Positions 24,504 to 33,449 are shown, numbered from the stretch's first letter. The stretch: DNA of 64,000 bases from JAKZVK01 sp965237575 (GCA_965237575.1 CBDEGI010000004.1:1302001-1366000); one strand, 5' to 3'. Notes: generated by a model not told the origin, from the sequence alone. Program-made: numbers and translations.

Positions 24504-25628
24504 ATGACCACAGACAAACAACGGAAGGCGAACCGCGAAAACGCGAAAAAATCAACCGGCCCTCGCACCGCCGAGGGCAAGGCTCGCTCCTCCCAAAACG
24601 GCCTCAAACACGGCCTCCTCGCCCGCGACGCCGTCATGGCCGACGAAGACCCCGCCGACTACGACCGCCTCCTCCAGGAGTTCGAACACTACCTCTTCCC
24701 CAAAAACGTCCTCGAATTCGTCCTCGTCCGCCAAATCGCCGACGCCGAATGGCGCCTCCGCCGGCTCGACCGCCTCCAGGCCGGCTTCTCCACCCACGCC
24801 TACACCGGCGTCACCCGGCGCACCAAGAAATGGGATCCCGACACCATCCTGCCCGGCCGCGATGGCGAGAACCAAATGCTGGGCAAGAGCATGGACGAAC
24901 GCACGCCGCAACTCACCAATCTGGGCCGCTGCGAGACGATGATTCACCGCACCATGAAGCGGGCGGTCAACATGCTGCGGCAACTGCGGTTGGACGAGGC
25001 CAAATTTGGCGGCAACGTCGAGCCCAAGACGGGCGCGATCCACCGCGCCACGGTGACCGGCTTCGACTACTACGCCGACGATCCACAACCGCCCCTACAG
25101 CGCTACGAACCGCCGGCGGCGGTAGCGGAAACTACCCGCGGCCCGATCGGTTTCCGCCCCCCGCCGTCAGCCGCCACCCCGCTCAGCGCCAGTGCCCAGG
25201 CTACGTCCAGTGCGCCGCCGACGGCCGGCGTGGCGCGCGCCTCCTGGCGGGCAGGGTCGGCGTCCCCGCCGACCTCCCCGGCCCACAACCCACTCGCCAC
25301 CACCCCGTGTCCCCAATGTAGGGGCACGGCATGCCGTGCCCGCCGGCCCGACCAGCCACAAAACGTCGCACTATCAATCGGCCTCGAATCACGAATCACC
25401 AATCCCGAAACACGTCTCACGAACAAAAAACCACCCCAAACCCATTCTCGCCGAACCTACCTGAAATCAATGGGCTGGACACCGCACGAGGCACTCGGCC
25501 CGCGTCACGAATCACGAAACACGACCAACGCCTGCGACCCACCTTCCGGGCGGCGCGGCCGCGGAGGTCATGGCGAGGTAACACCCACCAACAGCGCACA
25601 AACAACATCGAGAGCCAGGACAACATGA
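24504..25628 (+). CDS. STGPRT-family hypothetical protein, right copy
   Basis: It starts MTTDKQRKANRENAKKSTGP and keeps the KHGLLARDAVMADEDP and MLGKSMDERTPQLTNLGRCE segments seen in the left copy. The ATG at 24504 follows AGGGAGAG. The first 200 or so residues are conserved between the copies. The rest is low complexity and reads through repeat DNA, including palindromic repeat copy 5 (translated GTACRARRP) and ESRITNPETR-type repeats, so the native C-terminus has probably been extended by repeat insertion. Function unknown. The pairing with the inverted left copy around a NACHT gene suggests these genes mark mobile or recombination-prone sites. Confidence 0.75.
   Translation: MTTDKQRKANRENAKKSTGPRTAEGKARSSQNGLKHGLLARDAVMADEDPADYDRLLQEFEHYLFPKNVLEFVLVRQIADAEWRLRRLDRLQAGFSTHAYTGVTRRTKKWDPDTILPGRDGENQMLGKSMDERTPQLTNLGRCETMIHRTMKRAVNMLRQLRLDEAKFGGNVEPKTGAIHRATVTGFDYYADDPQPPLQRYEPPAAVAETTRGPIGFRPPPSAATPLSASAQATSSAPPTAGVARASWRAGSASPPTSPAHNPLATTPCPQCRGTACRARRPDQPQNVALSIGLESRITNPETRLTNKKPPQTHSRRTYLKSMGWTPHEALGPRHESRNTTNACDPPSGRRGRGGHGEVTPTNSAQTTSRARTT
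25317..25342 (+). repeat. Palindromic repeat, copy 5, inside the right STGPRT frame
   Basis: TGTAG plus the 20-base palindrome inserted within the coding frame; it keeps the frame open and adds GTACRAR-type residues. Confidence 0.85.
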
Positions 25629-25747
25629 ACCAACAAACCCCCCGTGCGCCCAAGCTGCCTTTATCAAGCTGTGGCGCGGCCGCGGACGGAAGTCCGCGGT
25701 CCCCGGAGCACCAACATTCGTTAGGCCCCAGTGGCGGTCTGCACCCC

Positions 25748-25779
25748 GTAGCGCGGATCTCGCTCTTGAGATCCGCGGC
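25748..25779 (+). repeat. Dispersed hairpin repeat, GCGGATCTC type, copy 2
   Basis: GTAGC followed by the GCGGATCTC/GAGATCCGC stem, differing from copy 1 at loop bases only. Confidence 0.7.
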
Positions 25780-25922
25780 TTTTCTCTGTCCCGCCGGGTT
25801 TCCGCCCCAAAGGGGCCGAGAGTTTGGTTTCCCAGGGTTGACACCCTCGGCTGATATTTGGGGCACCCCCTTCGGAGCTTTGTTTGGAAGTGGCGTGGAT
25901 GCGGATGGAAGGAAGGTCGGGC

Positions 25923-25953
25923 CCGCGGATCTAACAACCGAGATCCGCGCTAC
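25923..25953 (-). repeat. Dispersed hairpin repeat, GCGGATCTC type, copy 3
   Basis: Inverted relative to copies 1 and 2, with one arm degraded (GCGGATCTA). With copy 2 it brackets a 143-base segment. Confidence 0.6.
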
Positions 25954-26081
25954 GGGCTGGGCGACGCCACGGGCGTGAAGCGCGTGCGCGCTCAAGGTTC
26001 CAGCAAGCTCATTGTGCTAGCATCGTTACGCTCAAAAGCCGGGAGCATCCGTCCCGGTCACCGCACAAAGGAACAGGCGAC

Positions 26082-27338
26082 ATGGCACAAGACGAGGGAA
26101 ACCGCTGGCGATTTGTCGGCGCGGCGTTGGTGATGCAACTTTGCTTGGGGGTGCTCTACTCCTGGAGCGTCTTCCGGGGACCGCTCGAGAACCTGCACGG
26201 TTGGTCGAAGGAGACCAGCATCGCCCCCTACACAACCTCGTTACTGTGCTTCACGATCGCCATGGTCATTGCGGGCTTTTGGCAGGACAAGAAAGGACCG
26301 CGGCTGGTCGGCAGCGTCGGCGGCCTGCTGCTCGGCACCGGCTGCCTGCTGGCGTCGTTGATCGGCGAGACGTCGACCGGTTTGATTCTCGCCTACGGCG
26401 TACTGGGCGGGCTGGGAGTCGGGTTCGCGTACGTGACGCCGGTGGCGACTTGCATCAAATGGTTCCCCGACAAACGCGGGATGATCGTCGGCCTGGCGGT
26501 GATGGGTTTTGGCGCGGGGTCGCTGATCTTCGCGCCGCTTCTGGAATCGTTGATCGGCGCCGATGCGTCGATGCACGCCGAGACGATCCCACGGACGTTC
26601 GTCATCATGGCCGTCGTCTTCTACATCTGCGTCATCGGCGCGGCGCAGGTCTACCGCGTGCCGCCGCCGGGATGGAAGCCGGCCGGCTGGGAGCCGCCCG
26701 CTGCCGCTGCCGGCGCGAAACAGGACTTCAGCCCGGGCGAGATGCTTTCCACCTGGCAGTTCTATGTTTTGTGGCTGATCTACGCGCTCGGCACGTCGGT
26801 CGGATTTGTCGCCATCGGGCAAGCGGCGCCGATCATTCGCGAGATCGCCGCCGGGGGCGCTTTGCTGACCGGAGGCGCGGCGTTGGGCGTGATGTCGTTC
26901 TTCAACGGAATCGGCCGGCTCAGTTGGGGCAGCCTGTCCGACAAGATCGGGCGCAACTCGACCACGCTTGCCATGTACGTCGTCTACCTGGTGGCCTGCG
27001 TGTTCTTGCTGCGAACCGCCTCGGGCTTTTGGCCGGTCCTGATTGGGCTGTGCATGGTCGGCTTCGCGTTCGGAGGCTACTTGGCGCTGCTGCCCTCGTT
27101 CACCGCGGACTACTTCGGGGCTAAGAACGTCGGGGCGAACTACGGCATTGTGTTCACGGCGTACGGGTTGTCGGGTTACTTCGTGCCAGGCTACTTCGCC
27201 TCCGTGATGGACCAGGCGCGCCAGGCGGGCGATCTTGCCGCCGGTTACAACCAGGTTTATCTGACGCTGGCGGGCTTTGCGGCGATTGGAGCCGTCCTGG
27301 CGTTGATCGTGAGGAAGCCGAGCCACGCGGCGGGCTAG
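26082..27338 (+). CDS. MFS transporter, oxalate/formate antiporter (OFA) family
   Basis: The 418-residue protein has twelve predicted membrane helices. It carries the OFA hallmarks LCLGVLYSWSVFRGPL in helix 1, FWQDKKGPRLVG in the helix 2-3 loop, the GVLGGLGVGFAYVTPVATCI segment and WFPDKRGMIVGLAVMGFGAG. This family exchanges small carboxylates such as oxalate, formate, pyruvate or lactate across the inner membrane; the substrate cannot be read from sequence. ATG 26082 follows AAAGGAACAGGCGAC. It stands alone, convergent with the NIPSNAP gene 19 bases downstream. Confidence 0.9.
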   Translation: MAQDEGNRWRFVGAALVMQLCLGVLYSWSVFRGPLENLHGWSKETSIAPYTTSLLCFTIAMVIAGFWQDKKGPRLVGSVGGLLLGTGCLLASLIGETSTGLILAYGVLGGLGVGFAYVTPVATCIKWFPDKRGMIVGLAVMGFGAGSLIFAPLLESLIGADASMHAETIPRTFVIMAVVFYICVIGAAQVYRVPPPGWKPAGWEPPAAAAGAKQDFSPGEMLSTWQFYVLWLIYALGTSVGFVAIGQAAPIIREIAAGGALLTGGAALGVMSFFNGIGRLSWGSLSDKIGRNSTTLAMYVVYLVACVFLLRTASGFWPVLIGLCMVGFAFGGYLALLPSFTADYFGAKNVGANYGIVFTAYGLSGYFVPGYFASVMDQARQAGDLAAGYNQVYLTLAGFAAIGAVLALIVRKPSHAAG

Positions 27339-27357
27339 CCACCGCCCGAGAGGCGTG

Positions 27358-27822
27358 CTACTGAATCGGCGAGTAGTCGGTGGCGTTGAGAAAGACCGAC
27401 ACGACTTTATCGACAATCTTGCCGTCTCTCTCTGACGCCTCTTTGGCGCGCTTCCATTCCGGGTCGTCGCGAAACGCTTGCCAAGCGGCGTCGCGGGCGG
27501 TGCGGCTCGGATAGGCCAGAATGTAGACGAGCGTGTTCTTCGACTCGGGGCCTTCGGCCGGCGTCCAGTAGCCGATGAGCGACATGCCGTGCTTGACGAA
27601 GATGCGGTTGGTGTGCCCGCTGAAGCGCTTGTGAAGGGCGTCGAGCCGGCCCGGGTGCGTGGTGTAAGTGCGCATCTCGAAGACGCGATGCTCGGCGCCG
27701 TGGGCAACCGAGGCCTGCGATAGCAGCAACGAACCGGCCAGGGCCATGGCGCACCCGAAAGCGCCCAGACGTCGACCGCCTCGATGAAGGAAAGCGCGGG
27801 TTCTGTGAAAACGCAGGTTCAT
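27358..27822 (-). CDS. Secreted NIPSNAP family protein
   Basis: The 154-residue product begins with an export signal (LGAFGCAMALAGSLLLSQAS then VAHGAE). The NIPSNAP alpha/beta-barrel domain follows: VFEMRTYTTHPGRLDALHKR, LIGYWTPAEG and NTLVYILAYPSR. Function is unknown; bacterial members are common in Acidobacteriota and Planctomycetota and are often exported. ATG 27822 is preceded by CCGGAG. It is convergent with the MFS gene. Confidence 0.88.
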   Translation of the reverse strand: MNLRFHRTRAFLHRGGRRLGAFGCAMALAGSLLLSQASVAHGAEHRVFEMRTYTTHPGRLDALHKRFSGHTNRIFVKHGMSLIGYWTPAEGPESKNTLVYILAYPSRTARDAAWQAFRDDPEWKRAKEASERDGKIVDKVVSVFLNATDYSPIQ

Positions 27823-28050
27823 GGGTTGACTCCGGAAAAGCGGTCCGCCGCGTGGGTTGCTCCGGACCGTTGGGCAATCATAGCGTGATTTCGTGCTCGA
27901 TCCTCGGGAGTAAGTTCGCCAGCCGGCGGTGCCCGGCGCAGCCACGCTGCCGGTCCCTTTCCCTCTCGGCGTTCGGTGAGCTTGGGCGGTTGGGGATATG
28001 TTAACATCACGCTTGCGCATGATATCCGCGCGATCGAACGAGGGTATTTG

Positions 28051-28362
28051 ATGGCCGCCTCGAAGACATCGTTCTTCTGTCTCGGGCTGGGGGTCGGCGC
28101 GTGTTTCGGGTTGCTGGTGGCCCCGAAACGCGGCCGTGAAACTCGCGCGCAGTTGGCGGCCGGAGTTTCCGAGGGCCGCGAGTACGTCAAGCGGCGCAGC
28201 GGGGAACTGGTCAACGAGGCGGAGGAGATTCTGAATAAGGGCAAGCAGACAGTCTCCCTCGGCCGCGATCAGCTCACGGCCGCACTCGAAGCCGGACGCG
28301 AAGCCTATCGGCGGGCGGTCGAGGAAGACGCCCCGGCGAGTTCGGAGGCTTCCTCCGAGTAA
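28051..28362 (+). CDS. YtxH domain protein
   Basis: This 103-residue protein has one N-terminal membrane helix (FFCLGLGVGACFGLLVAP) followed by KRGRETRAQL and a long charged helix, the standard YtxH layout. YtxH proteins are small stress-linked membrane proteins of uncertain role. ATG 28051 has GAGGG eight bases upstream. It lies 61 bases before a second small coiled membrane protein, with which it probably forms an operon. Confidence 0.85.
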   Translation: MAASKTSFFCLGLGVGACFGLLVAPKRGRETRAQLAAGVSEGREYVKRRSGELVNEAEEILNKGKQTVSLGRDQLTAALEAGREAYRRAVEEDAPASSEASSE

Positions 28363-28423
28363 CCGTTGGTGGGCGGGCTCGGCGCGTCTGTCCGTTGTCA
28401 AACCACCTGGAAGGTCAAGACTG

Positions 28424-28927
28424 ATGGAACAAAACCTCCTCATCGTCATGGCGGTCTTTACCGGTATCGCGGCGATCGCATTGCTGGGCCAGGCCGCGGC
28501 TCTCATCGGCGTGTGGCGGGCGACGAAGAAGTTGCAGAGCCGGACCTCGGAGTTCATGGACCGCTGGGAGCCGGTGGCGGATGCGTCGCTCGAAACGATG
28601 GAGCAGGTGCGCAAGGAATCGGGCGAGCTGCTCAAGCAGGCTCAGGGCGTTGTGACCACTGCCAAGGGTCAACTCGACAAGGCCGACGCCGCGCTCGACG
28701 AGATCACCAGCAACGCCAAGACGCAGATCGAGCGCGTCGAGCGGACCATCGAGTCGGTCGCACAGCGCGTGGACGCCACCGCGGCCGAAGTGCAACGGAC
28801 CGTGCTGGTTCCCCTGAAGCAGATCCGCGCCTTCGCCGCGGCACTCGGCGCGGTCGGCGACGCACTGATGGGACGCCGGCGGTCTTCGGTGGATCAAGCA
28901 ACGCTCGATGAAGAAATGTTCATCTGA
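28424..28927 (+). CDS. DUF948-like membrane-anchored coiled-coil protein
   Basis: The 167-residue product starts with a membrane helix (IVMAVFTGIAAIALLGQAAA) followed by a long helix with heptad character (DKADAALDEITSNAKTQIER). This resembles DUF948 general-stress proteins, which often neighbour YtxH genes as here. GGAAGG precedes ATG 28424. Role unknown, probably envelope. Confidence 0.75.
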   Translation: MEQNLLIVMAVFTGIAAIALLGQAAALIGVWRATKKLQSRTSEFMDRWEPVADASLETMEQVRKESGELLKQAQGVVTTAKGQLDKADAALDEITSNAKTQIERVERTIESVAQRVDATAAEVQRTVLVPLKQIRAFAAALGAVGDALMGRRRSSVDQATLDEEMFI

Positions 28928-29003
28928 GGGGCGGGGCCGCCGTGGCCTGACCTCGCTTTGACCCCTCCCCCGTGGTCGCGGCCCTGAACCAAAAGAAACA
29001 ACC

Positions 29004-30128
29004 ATGGCGATTCGAGTGGCTCTTCTGGGCACGAAATTCATGGGAAAGGCCCACAGCCAAGCCTATCGCAGCGTGAACATGTTCTTCCCGGAAGCGCCGC
29101 GGGTCGAGATGAAGGTGCTGGTGGGCCGCAACGCGAACGAGACCGAAGAGGCCGCGCGGCTTTATGGGTGGCAAGAGGCGTCGACGGATTGGAAGGCCGT
29201 GATGCGCCGCAAGGATATCGACTTGGTCGACATCTCAACGTCCGGCGATCAGCACTACCCCATGGTGGTTGAGGCGGCCAGAGCCAAGAAGCACATGGTG
29301 TGCGAGAAGCCGCTCGGTAATACGCTGCGCGAGGCGAAGCGCATGGCCGCTGCCGCCAACAAGGCCGGCGTGCGTCACTTCCTGATGCACAACTATCGCC
29401 GCCTCCCCGCGGTGACGCTCGCGAAGAAGATCATCGATGACGGGCGTCTGGGCAAGCTCTACCACTTCCGTGCGCGATACCTGCAGGATTGGGCCATGTC
29501 GCCGCAGCTACAGATGCTGTGGCGCTTCGACAAGAAGCTGTCCGGCAGCGGCGCGCTGGGGGATCTCGGCTCCCACATCGTCGACTTGGCTCAGTATCTG
29601 TGTGATCACATCACAGACGTCTCCGCGACGATGGAGACCTTCATCCACGAGCGGCCCCGTGCCGCCGGCGCGAGGAAGAAGGACAAGGTGACCGTCGACG
29701 ACGCCGTCGTGATGTGCGCGCGGTTTGCGAACGGCGCCATCGGCACGCTCGAGGGCACCCGATTTGCCTACGGCCGCAAGAACCACAACGCGTTCGAGAT
29801 CAACGGCAGCAAGGGATCGCTGGTGTTCGACCTCGAGAACCTGAACAACCTGCGCTTCTGCTCGGCCGATGACGCGCCCGACGTGCAGGGCTTCCATGAG
29901 ATCATCGCGGTCTCGAAAGGCAAGCATCCCTACGCCGACCACTGGTGGGCGGACGGCCACATTCTCGGCTATGAGCATTCCTTCACGCACAGCGTGAACG
30001 ACTTCCTGATGGCGATTGCGTCGGGCGGCGAGATCCATCCGAACTTCGACGATGGATTGAAGAACCAGGAAGTGCTCGATGCCGTCGAGCGCGCGTCGCA
30101 CTCGAAGCGGTGGGTCAAGGTGGGCTGA
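29004..30128 (+). CDS. Gfo/Idh/MocA family oxidoreductase, cytoplasmic
   Basis: At 374 residues this is a standard member: Rossmann start IRVALLGTKFMGKAHSQAYR, EKP motif in MVCEKPLGNTLREAKR, HNYRRLPAVTLAK and the GALGDLGSHIVDLAQYL segment with the catalytic-region aspartate and histidine. No signal peptide is present, unlike the copy at 16661. These enzymes oxidise or reduce sugars and inositols with NAD(P). Its TGA is one base from the start of the next gene, so the two are translationally coupled. The substrate is unknown. Confidence 0.9.
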   Translation: MAIRVALLGTKFMGKAHSQAYRSVNMFFPEAPRVEMKVLVGRNANETEEAARLYGWQEASTDWKAVMRRKDIDLVDISTSGDQHYPMVVEAARAKKHMVCEKPLGNTLREAKRMAAAANKAGVRHFLMHNYRRLPAVTLAKKIIDDGRLGKLYHFRARYLQDWAMSPQLQMLWRFDKKLSGSGALGDLGSHIVDLAQYLCDHITDVSATMETFIHERPRAAGARKKDKVTVDDAVVMCARFANGAIGTLEGTRFAYGRKNHNAFEINGSKGSLVFDLENLNNLRFCSADDAPDVQGFHEIIAVSKGKHPYADHWWADGHILGYEHSFTHSVNDFLMAIASGGEIHPNFDDGLKNQEVLDAVERASHSKRWVKVG

Positions 30129-30129
30129 G

Positions 30130-30885
30130 TTGATCGACATCCACACCCATGCCTTGCCGGGGGTGGACGATGGAGCTCCCGACGACGAGACCGCCCTTGC
30201 GATGTGCAAGATGGCGGCCGAGGCCGGCACCACCGACCTCGTCTTAACCCCGCACAGCAACGCGCAGTTCAGTTTCGACCCAAAGCACACCGAAGAGAAG
30301 CGCCAGGAGATGCAGACGGCCGTCGGCGAAGGTCTCTACCTTCACCGCGGCTGCGACCTGCATCTCGACTTCCGCAACATCGAAGCGGCGTTGGCGAACC
30401 CCTCGGACTTCACGATCAATGGCCACACCTACTTGCTCGTGGAGTTCTCCGACGAGATTCTCATGCAGGGGACGGCGCAGGTGTTTCGACAGTTCGAAGA
30501 GGCGGGGATCGTCCCCATCGTCACGCATCCGGAGCGCAACCGGCTGTTGAGAAGAAACCTTCGCCGGCTCGCGAAGTGGGTCGAGCGGGGCTGCCTGCTG
30601 CAAATCACGGGACAGTCGCTGCTGGGCTCGTTCGGCGAGCGGGCGGAGCAAGCCGCCATCGCGATGATGGACTCGGGGCTCGTGCACTTTGTCGCTTCCG
30701 ACTCGCACGACCTCAACGGTCGTCCGCCGACCCTCGACGAGGCCTACGAGGCGGTGGCGGACCGCTGGGGCGACAAGGAAGCCGATCGGCTCTTCATCGA
30801 TGATCCCTGGGCCGCGCTGTGGGGCGAGCGCATCGAGCCGCCCGAGCCGAGGTTCAGCCGCCGACGCTGGTCGGTCTTCGGCTGA
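30130..30885 (+). CDS. CpsB/CapC-family PHP phosphatase
   Basis: The 251-residue product carries the metal-binding motifs of PHP-type tyrosine phosphatases: DIHTHALPGVDDGAPDDETA, LTPHSN, VTHPERNRLL and ASDSHD. Such enzymes dephosphorylate the BY-kinase of capsule or exopolysaccharide export. TTG 30130 is chosen because family proteins start at IDIHxH and this start lies directly after the upstream TGA; an ATG at 30079 would add 17 residues overlapping the upstream gene. No kinase or polysaccharide gene is nearby, so the partner lies elsewhere or the role differs. Confidence 0.88.
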   Translation: MIDIHTHALPGVDDGAPDDETALAMCKMAAEAGTTDLVLTPHSNAQFSFDPKHTEEKRQEMQTAVGEGLYLHRGCDLHLDFRNIEAALANPSDFTINGHTYLLVEFSDEILMQGTAQVFRQFEEAGIVPIVTHPERNRLLRRNLRRLAKWVERGCLLQITGQSLLGSFGERAEQAAIAMMDSGLVHFVASDSHDLNGRPPTLDEAYEAVADRWGDKEADRLFIDDPWAALWGERIEPPEPRFSRRRWSVFG

Positions 30886-30964
30886 CCTGGGAGGCGGATC
30901 GGGGATCGGGAAGGGTGAAGAGAGGCTGTGTGGCGGAGTCTAGAAGCCTCTGAAGGATGTCAGG

Positions 30965-31003
30965 GTTCGTGCCGGACCGCTCCCTGACGGTCACGGCTCG
31001 GTT
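30965..31003. repeat. Dispersed repeat, GCCGGACCGCTCCCT type, copy 1
   Basis: A unit with GCCGGACCGCTCCCTGACGG and TCACGGCTCGGTT lies 20 bases before the sulfatase gene. It recurs almost unchanged at 56111-56150; a partial copy lies near 8525. Confidence 0.6.
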
Positions 31004-31023
31004 GCTCTGAAAGAAGGTTGGCT

Positions 31024-32472
31024 ATGAATCGTACACTGTTTACCGTCTCCGTCGCGCTTGCGTCGCTCTTGGTCGGCGGTTGCACTGAGCCACCTGCTGC
31101 CGACACCCGTCCGAACATCGTGTTCGTGTTGCTCGACGACGTGCGATGGGACGACCTCGGCGCGGCGGGGCATCCCTTTGTGCAAACGCCGAACTTCGAT
31201 CGCGTCGCTCACGAGGGTGTGCTATTCCGTAATACGTTTGCGGCTACGCCACTGTGCTCGCCGAACCGCGCGAGCATCCTGACCGGGCAGTACGCGCACA
31301 CGCACGGCATCATCGACAACGTCGATCGAAGCGAGCAGAGCCACCGGCTGGTTACGTTTCCGCGGCTGATGCATGACGCCGGTTATGAGACGGCCTACGT
31401 CGGTAAGTGGCACATGGGGGTCGACGACTCACCGCGTCCGGGCTTTGACTACTGGTACAGCTTACAAGGGCAGGGCTACCACTTCGACCCAGACGTCAAC
31501 GACAACGGGCAGCGCAAGAAGGTCGAAGGCTATACGACGGACGTCTTCTCCGAGCGAGCGGTGGAGTTCGTGCGCAAGGAACGCGACGCGCCCTTCGCGC
31601 TCTATTTCGCACACAAGGTCGTTCATCCGAACATCTTTCAGAACGCCGACGGGAGCCCGGACGGTCCGCGTGGCGGCGCGGAAAAGTATACGCCGGCGCC
31701 GCGACACAAGGACCTGTATACGGGCCAGGTCATTCCGCGGCGACCGAATGCGAAGAGCTACGCCGAGGGCAAGCCGGCGTTGCAGCGCGAGATCCCGGGC
31801 CTGCCGCCGATCGGTCCGACCACGGGGACTGATGATGCGACGATCCTCAACCGTCTGCGCATGCTGTCGTCGGCGGATGAGGGGATGGGGGCGATCTTCG
31901 AGGCGCTCGAGGAGATGGGCGAGTTGGATAACACGGTGGTTGTCGTGACGAGCGACCACGGGTTCTTCTACGGCGAGCATGGCCTGGGGCGCGAGCGGCG
32001 GCTGGCGTACGAAGAAACGGCTCGGGTGCCTTTGTTCATCCGCTATCCTCCGCTGATCGAAGCCGGGAGTGAGATTGATGTGTTTGCGTTGAGTATCGAC
32101 TATGCTCCGACGTTGCTTGAGTTGGCCGGTGTCGAGATTCCGGCCGAGATGCAGGGGCGGTCGGTGGTCCCGCTGCTCAAAGGGGAGGATGTCGCCGACT
32201 GGCGCAAGTCGTTCTTGCTGGAGTACTACTCGGATACCGTCATGCCGCGCCTGGTGACGATGGGCTACAAGGCCGTGCGGACGGAACGGTGGAAGTACAT
32301 CCGGTACGTCGATCTCGAAGGGATGAACGAGCTTTACGACCTGGAAGCCGACCCCTACGAGGTGAAGAACCTGATCGATGACCCCGCCGCGCAGCCGGCC
32401 CTGGAAGAGATGAAAAGCGAGTTGGAGCGGTTGTTGAAAGAAACGGGTGGGGAGCTTGAGTCGGGCGGATAA
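31024..32472 (+). CDS. Lipoprotein sulfatase
   Basis: The 482-residue protein starts with a lipoprotein signal (LASLLVGGC, cysteine 20). The sulfatase core follows: NIVFVLLDDVRWDD binds calcium, and LCSPNRASILTGQ holds the C-x-P-x-R motif whose C78 would be converted to formylglycine. GKWHMG and SDHGFFYGEHG supply further active-site residues. It is of normal length and hydrolyses sulfate esters, probably on polysaccharides, at the cell envelope. ATG 31024 has AAGAAGG upstream. No formylglycine-generating enzyme is in the window. It stands alone. Confidence 0.9.
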   Translation: MNRTLFTVSVALASLLVGGCTEPPAADTRPNIVFVLLDDVRWDDLGAAGHPFVQTPNFDRVAHEGVLFRNTFAATPLCSPNRASILTGQYAHTHGIIDNVDRSEQSHRLVTFPRLMHDAGYETAYVGKWHMGVDDSPRPGFDYWYSLQGQGYHFDPDVNDNGQRKKVEGYTTDVFSERAVEFVRKERDAPFALYFAHKVVHPNIFQNADGSPDGPRGGAEKYTPAPRHKDLYTGQVIPRRPNAKSYAEGKPALQREIPGLPPIGPTTGTDDATILNRLRMLSSADEGMGAIFEALEEMGELDNTVVVVTSDHGFFYGEHGLGRERRLAYEETARVPLFIRYPPLIEAGSEIDVFALSIDYAPTLLELAGVEIPAEMQGRSVVPLLKGEDVADWRKSFLLEYYSDTVMPRLVTMGYKAVRTERWKYIRYVDLEGMNELYDLEADPYEVKNLIDDPAAQPALEEMKSELERLLKETGGELESGG

Positions 32473-32792
32473 TCGCAGGCCGAGATCTGCTGCCTTGTCG
32501 CTCGCCTAGACGGTAAGGTCGAATGCCGGCAATTACGGCGGGGCTTCGTTCGTAGGTTGCACGAGTTGCCGCTGCTGGGCCCGCGCGGCGAGTTGGGCGG
32601 TGATTCGATTGCAGTCGGCGGGCCGTCGAGCGCGGGGACTTGGAATAGGCGGCTGTGTCGGAATCGGCGATGCCATGACGTTGATCGTCTGGGTCGGAGG
32701 CATGCCGGTGCGGGCAGGCGCCTGATCATTCAGTCATCGGCATGGCGGTTCGCCTTTCGTTTAGTGGCGGATTCAGGCTGTGGTCACCGCGC
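32473..32792. other. Gene-free stretch before a toxin-antitoxin module
   Basis: About 320 bases. A short minus-strand frame at 32533-32703 (56 codons, starting MPPTQTINVMASPIP) has coding-like composition but no recognisable family or ribosome site. I do not call it a gene. Confidence 0.35.
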
Positions 32793-33074
32793 TCACACCA
32801 ACTCCAACCGCACCTGACGTCCTATCGCCGCGGCCGCCTTCTGCAACGTCGCCAGAGTAACCGATTCATTTTCGGGGTCGAGCAAGCGGTCCAGAGCGCT
32901 GCGGCTGGTCTGCATCCGCCTCGCCATCTCGGTTTTCGAGAGGCCGTCTTGCTCCATGGCAGCCTCCACCTGACGCGCCAGCACACGCTTGATCGCCCCG
33001 GCGGTGACTTCCTCCTGGATGCCTTCTTTGCGTAGCCAGCTATCGAACGACGTTCCAATGTTCTTCTGCTTCAT
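32793..33074 (-). CDS. XRE-type antitoxin of toxin-antitoxin module 1
   Basis: This 93-residue protein has a Cro/C1 helix-turn-helix (LSKTEMARRMQTSRSALDRL) and ends QVRLELV. It matches antitoxins paired with Gp49-like HigB toxins. Its ATG overlaps the toxin stop by four bases, so translation is coupled. It should bind both toxin and the palindrome upstream of the toxin. The antitoxin is intact although its toxin is frameshifted. Confidence 0.85.
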   Translation of the reverse strand: MKQKNIGTSFDSWLRKEGIQEEVTAGAIKRVLARQVEAAMEQDGLSKTEMARRMQTSRSALDRLLDPENESVTLATLQKAAAAIGRQVRLELV

Positions 33075-33425
33075 TTGCCGTCTGCTCCCTTCTTGCGTTT
33101 CAGCGCCAGCTCGATCTCCCTCTGGGGTGTCTTCTGGCTCTTCTTGATGAAACCGTGCAGCAAAACCAGCCGGCTCTCATCCACACAGAAGATCACCCGT
33201 GCGATCTTGCCGCCGGTTAGGCTGCTACGCACCTCCCATAGCTCTTGGCCCAGGGAGCGCACCAACGGCATGCCAATGGGCTTAAGGAAACTCCACATCC
33301 TTGATGTCTTCGCCAATGATCTTGCGGTCGGTAGCGTCGAGATCCTGCAACCACTCACGAACCGGCTCCCGCCCGCGATCAGAGCGGTAGAAATACGCTG
33401 GCAACCGTTTGAGTGCCCGAGCCAC
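33071..33425 (-). pseudogene. HigB/Gp49-type toxin of module 1, frameshifted
   Basis: The first part reads RLPAYFYRSDRGREPVREWL and then IIGEDIKDVEF. The second part, one frame over, reads KPIGMPLVRSLGQELWEVRS and IARVIFCVDESRLVLLHGFI. Together they make a full RelE-superfamily HigB/Gp49-like toxin of about 117 residues, which would cleave ribosome-bound mRNA. One surplus base near 33291 breaks the frame just before KPIGMP. The likely start is GTG 33425, beside the operator palindrome. Confidence 0.8.
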
Positions 33426-33433
33426 AGCTAAGT

Positions 33434-33449
33434 GTACCAAATGTGGTAC
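33434..33449. promoter_or_regulatory. Candidate operator of toxin-antitoxin module 1
   Basis: GTACCAAATGTGGTAC is a 6-4-6 inverted repeat nine bases upstream of the toxin GTG, where antitoxin autoregulation is expected. Inferred from position and symmetry only. Confidence 0.5.

Larger units (their letters stand above)
25629..26081. other. Intergenic repeat-rich region upstream of the MFS gene
   Basis: About 450 bases without a gene. Two opposed copies of the GCGGATCTC hairpin repeat (25748-25779 and 25923-25953) bracket about 140 bases. The MFS promoter probably lies in 25985-26070, but I cannot fix its boxes. Confidence 0.45.

Noticed and set aside
25331..25978. Open frame overlapping the right STGPRT gene and the following gap
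   Set aside because: It runs through known repeat units and has no start signal or homology.
26241..27707. 488-codon minus-strand open frame opposite the OFA transporter
   Set aside because: Arg/His/Asp-rich shadow frame; the plus strand encodes a clear membrane transporter.
30079..30130. Upstream ATG start for the CpsB-type gene
   Set aside because: It would overlap the preceding gene by 50 bases and add 17 residues not found in the family, which starts at IDIHxH.
32533..32703. 56-codon minus-strand small frame
   Set aside because: Composition is coding-like but it has no ribosome site, homology or context to support it.
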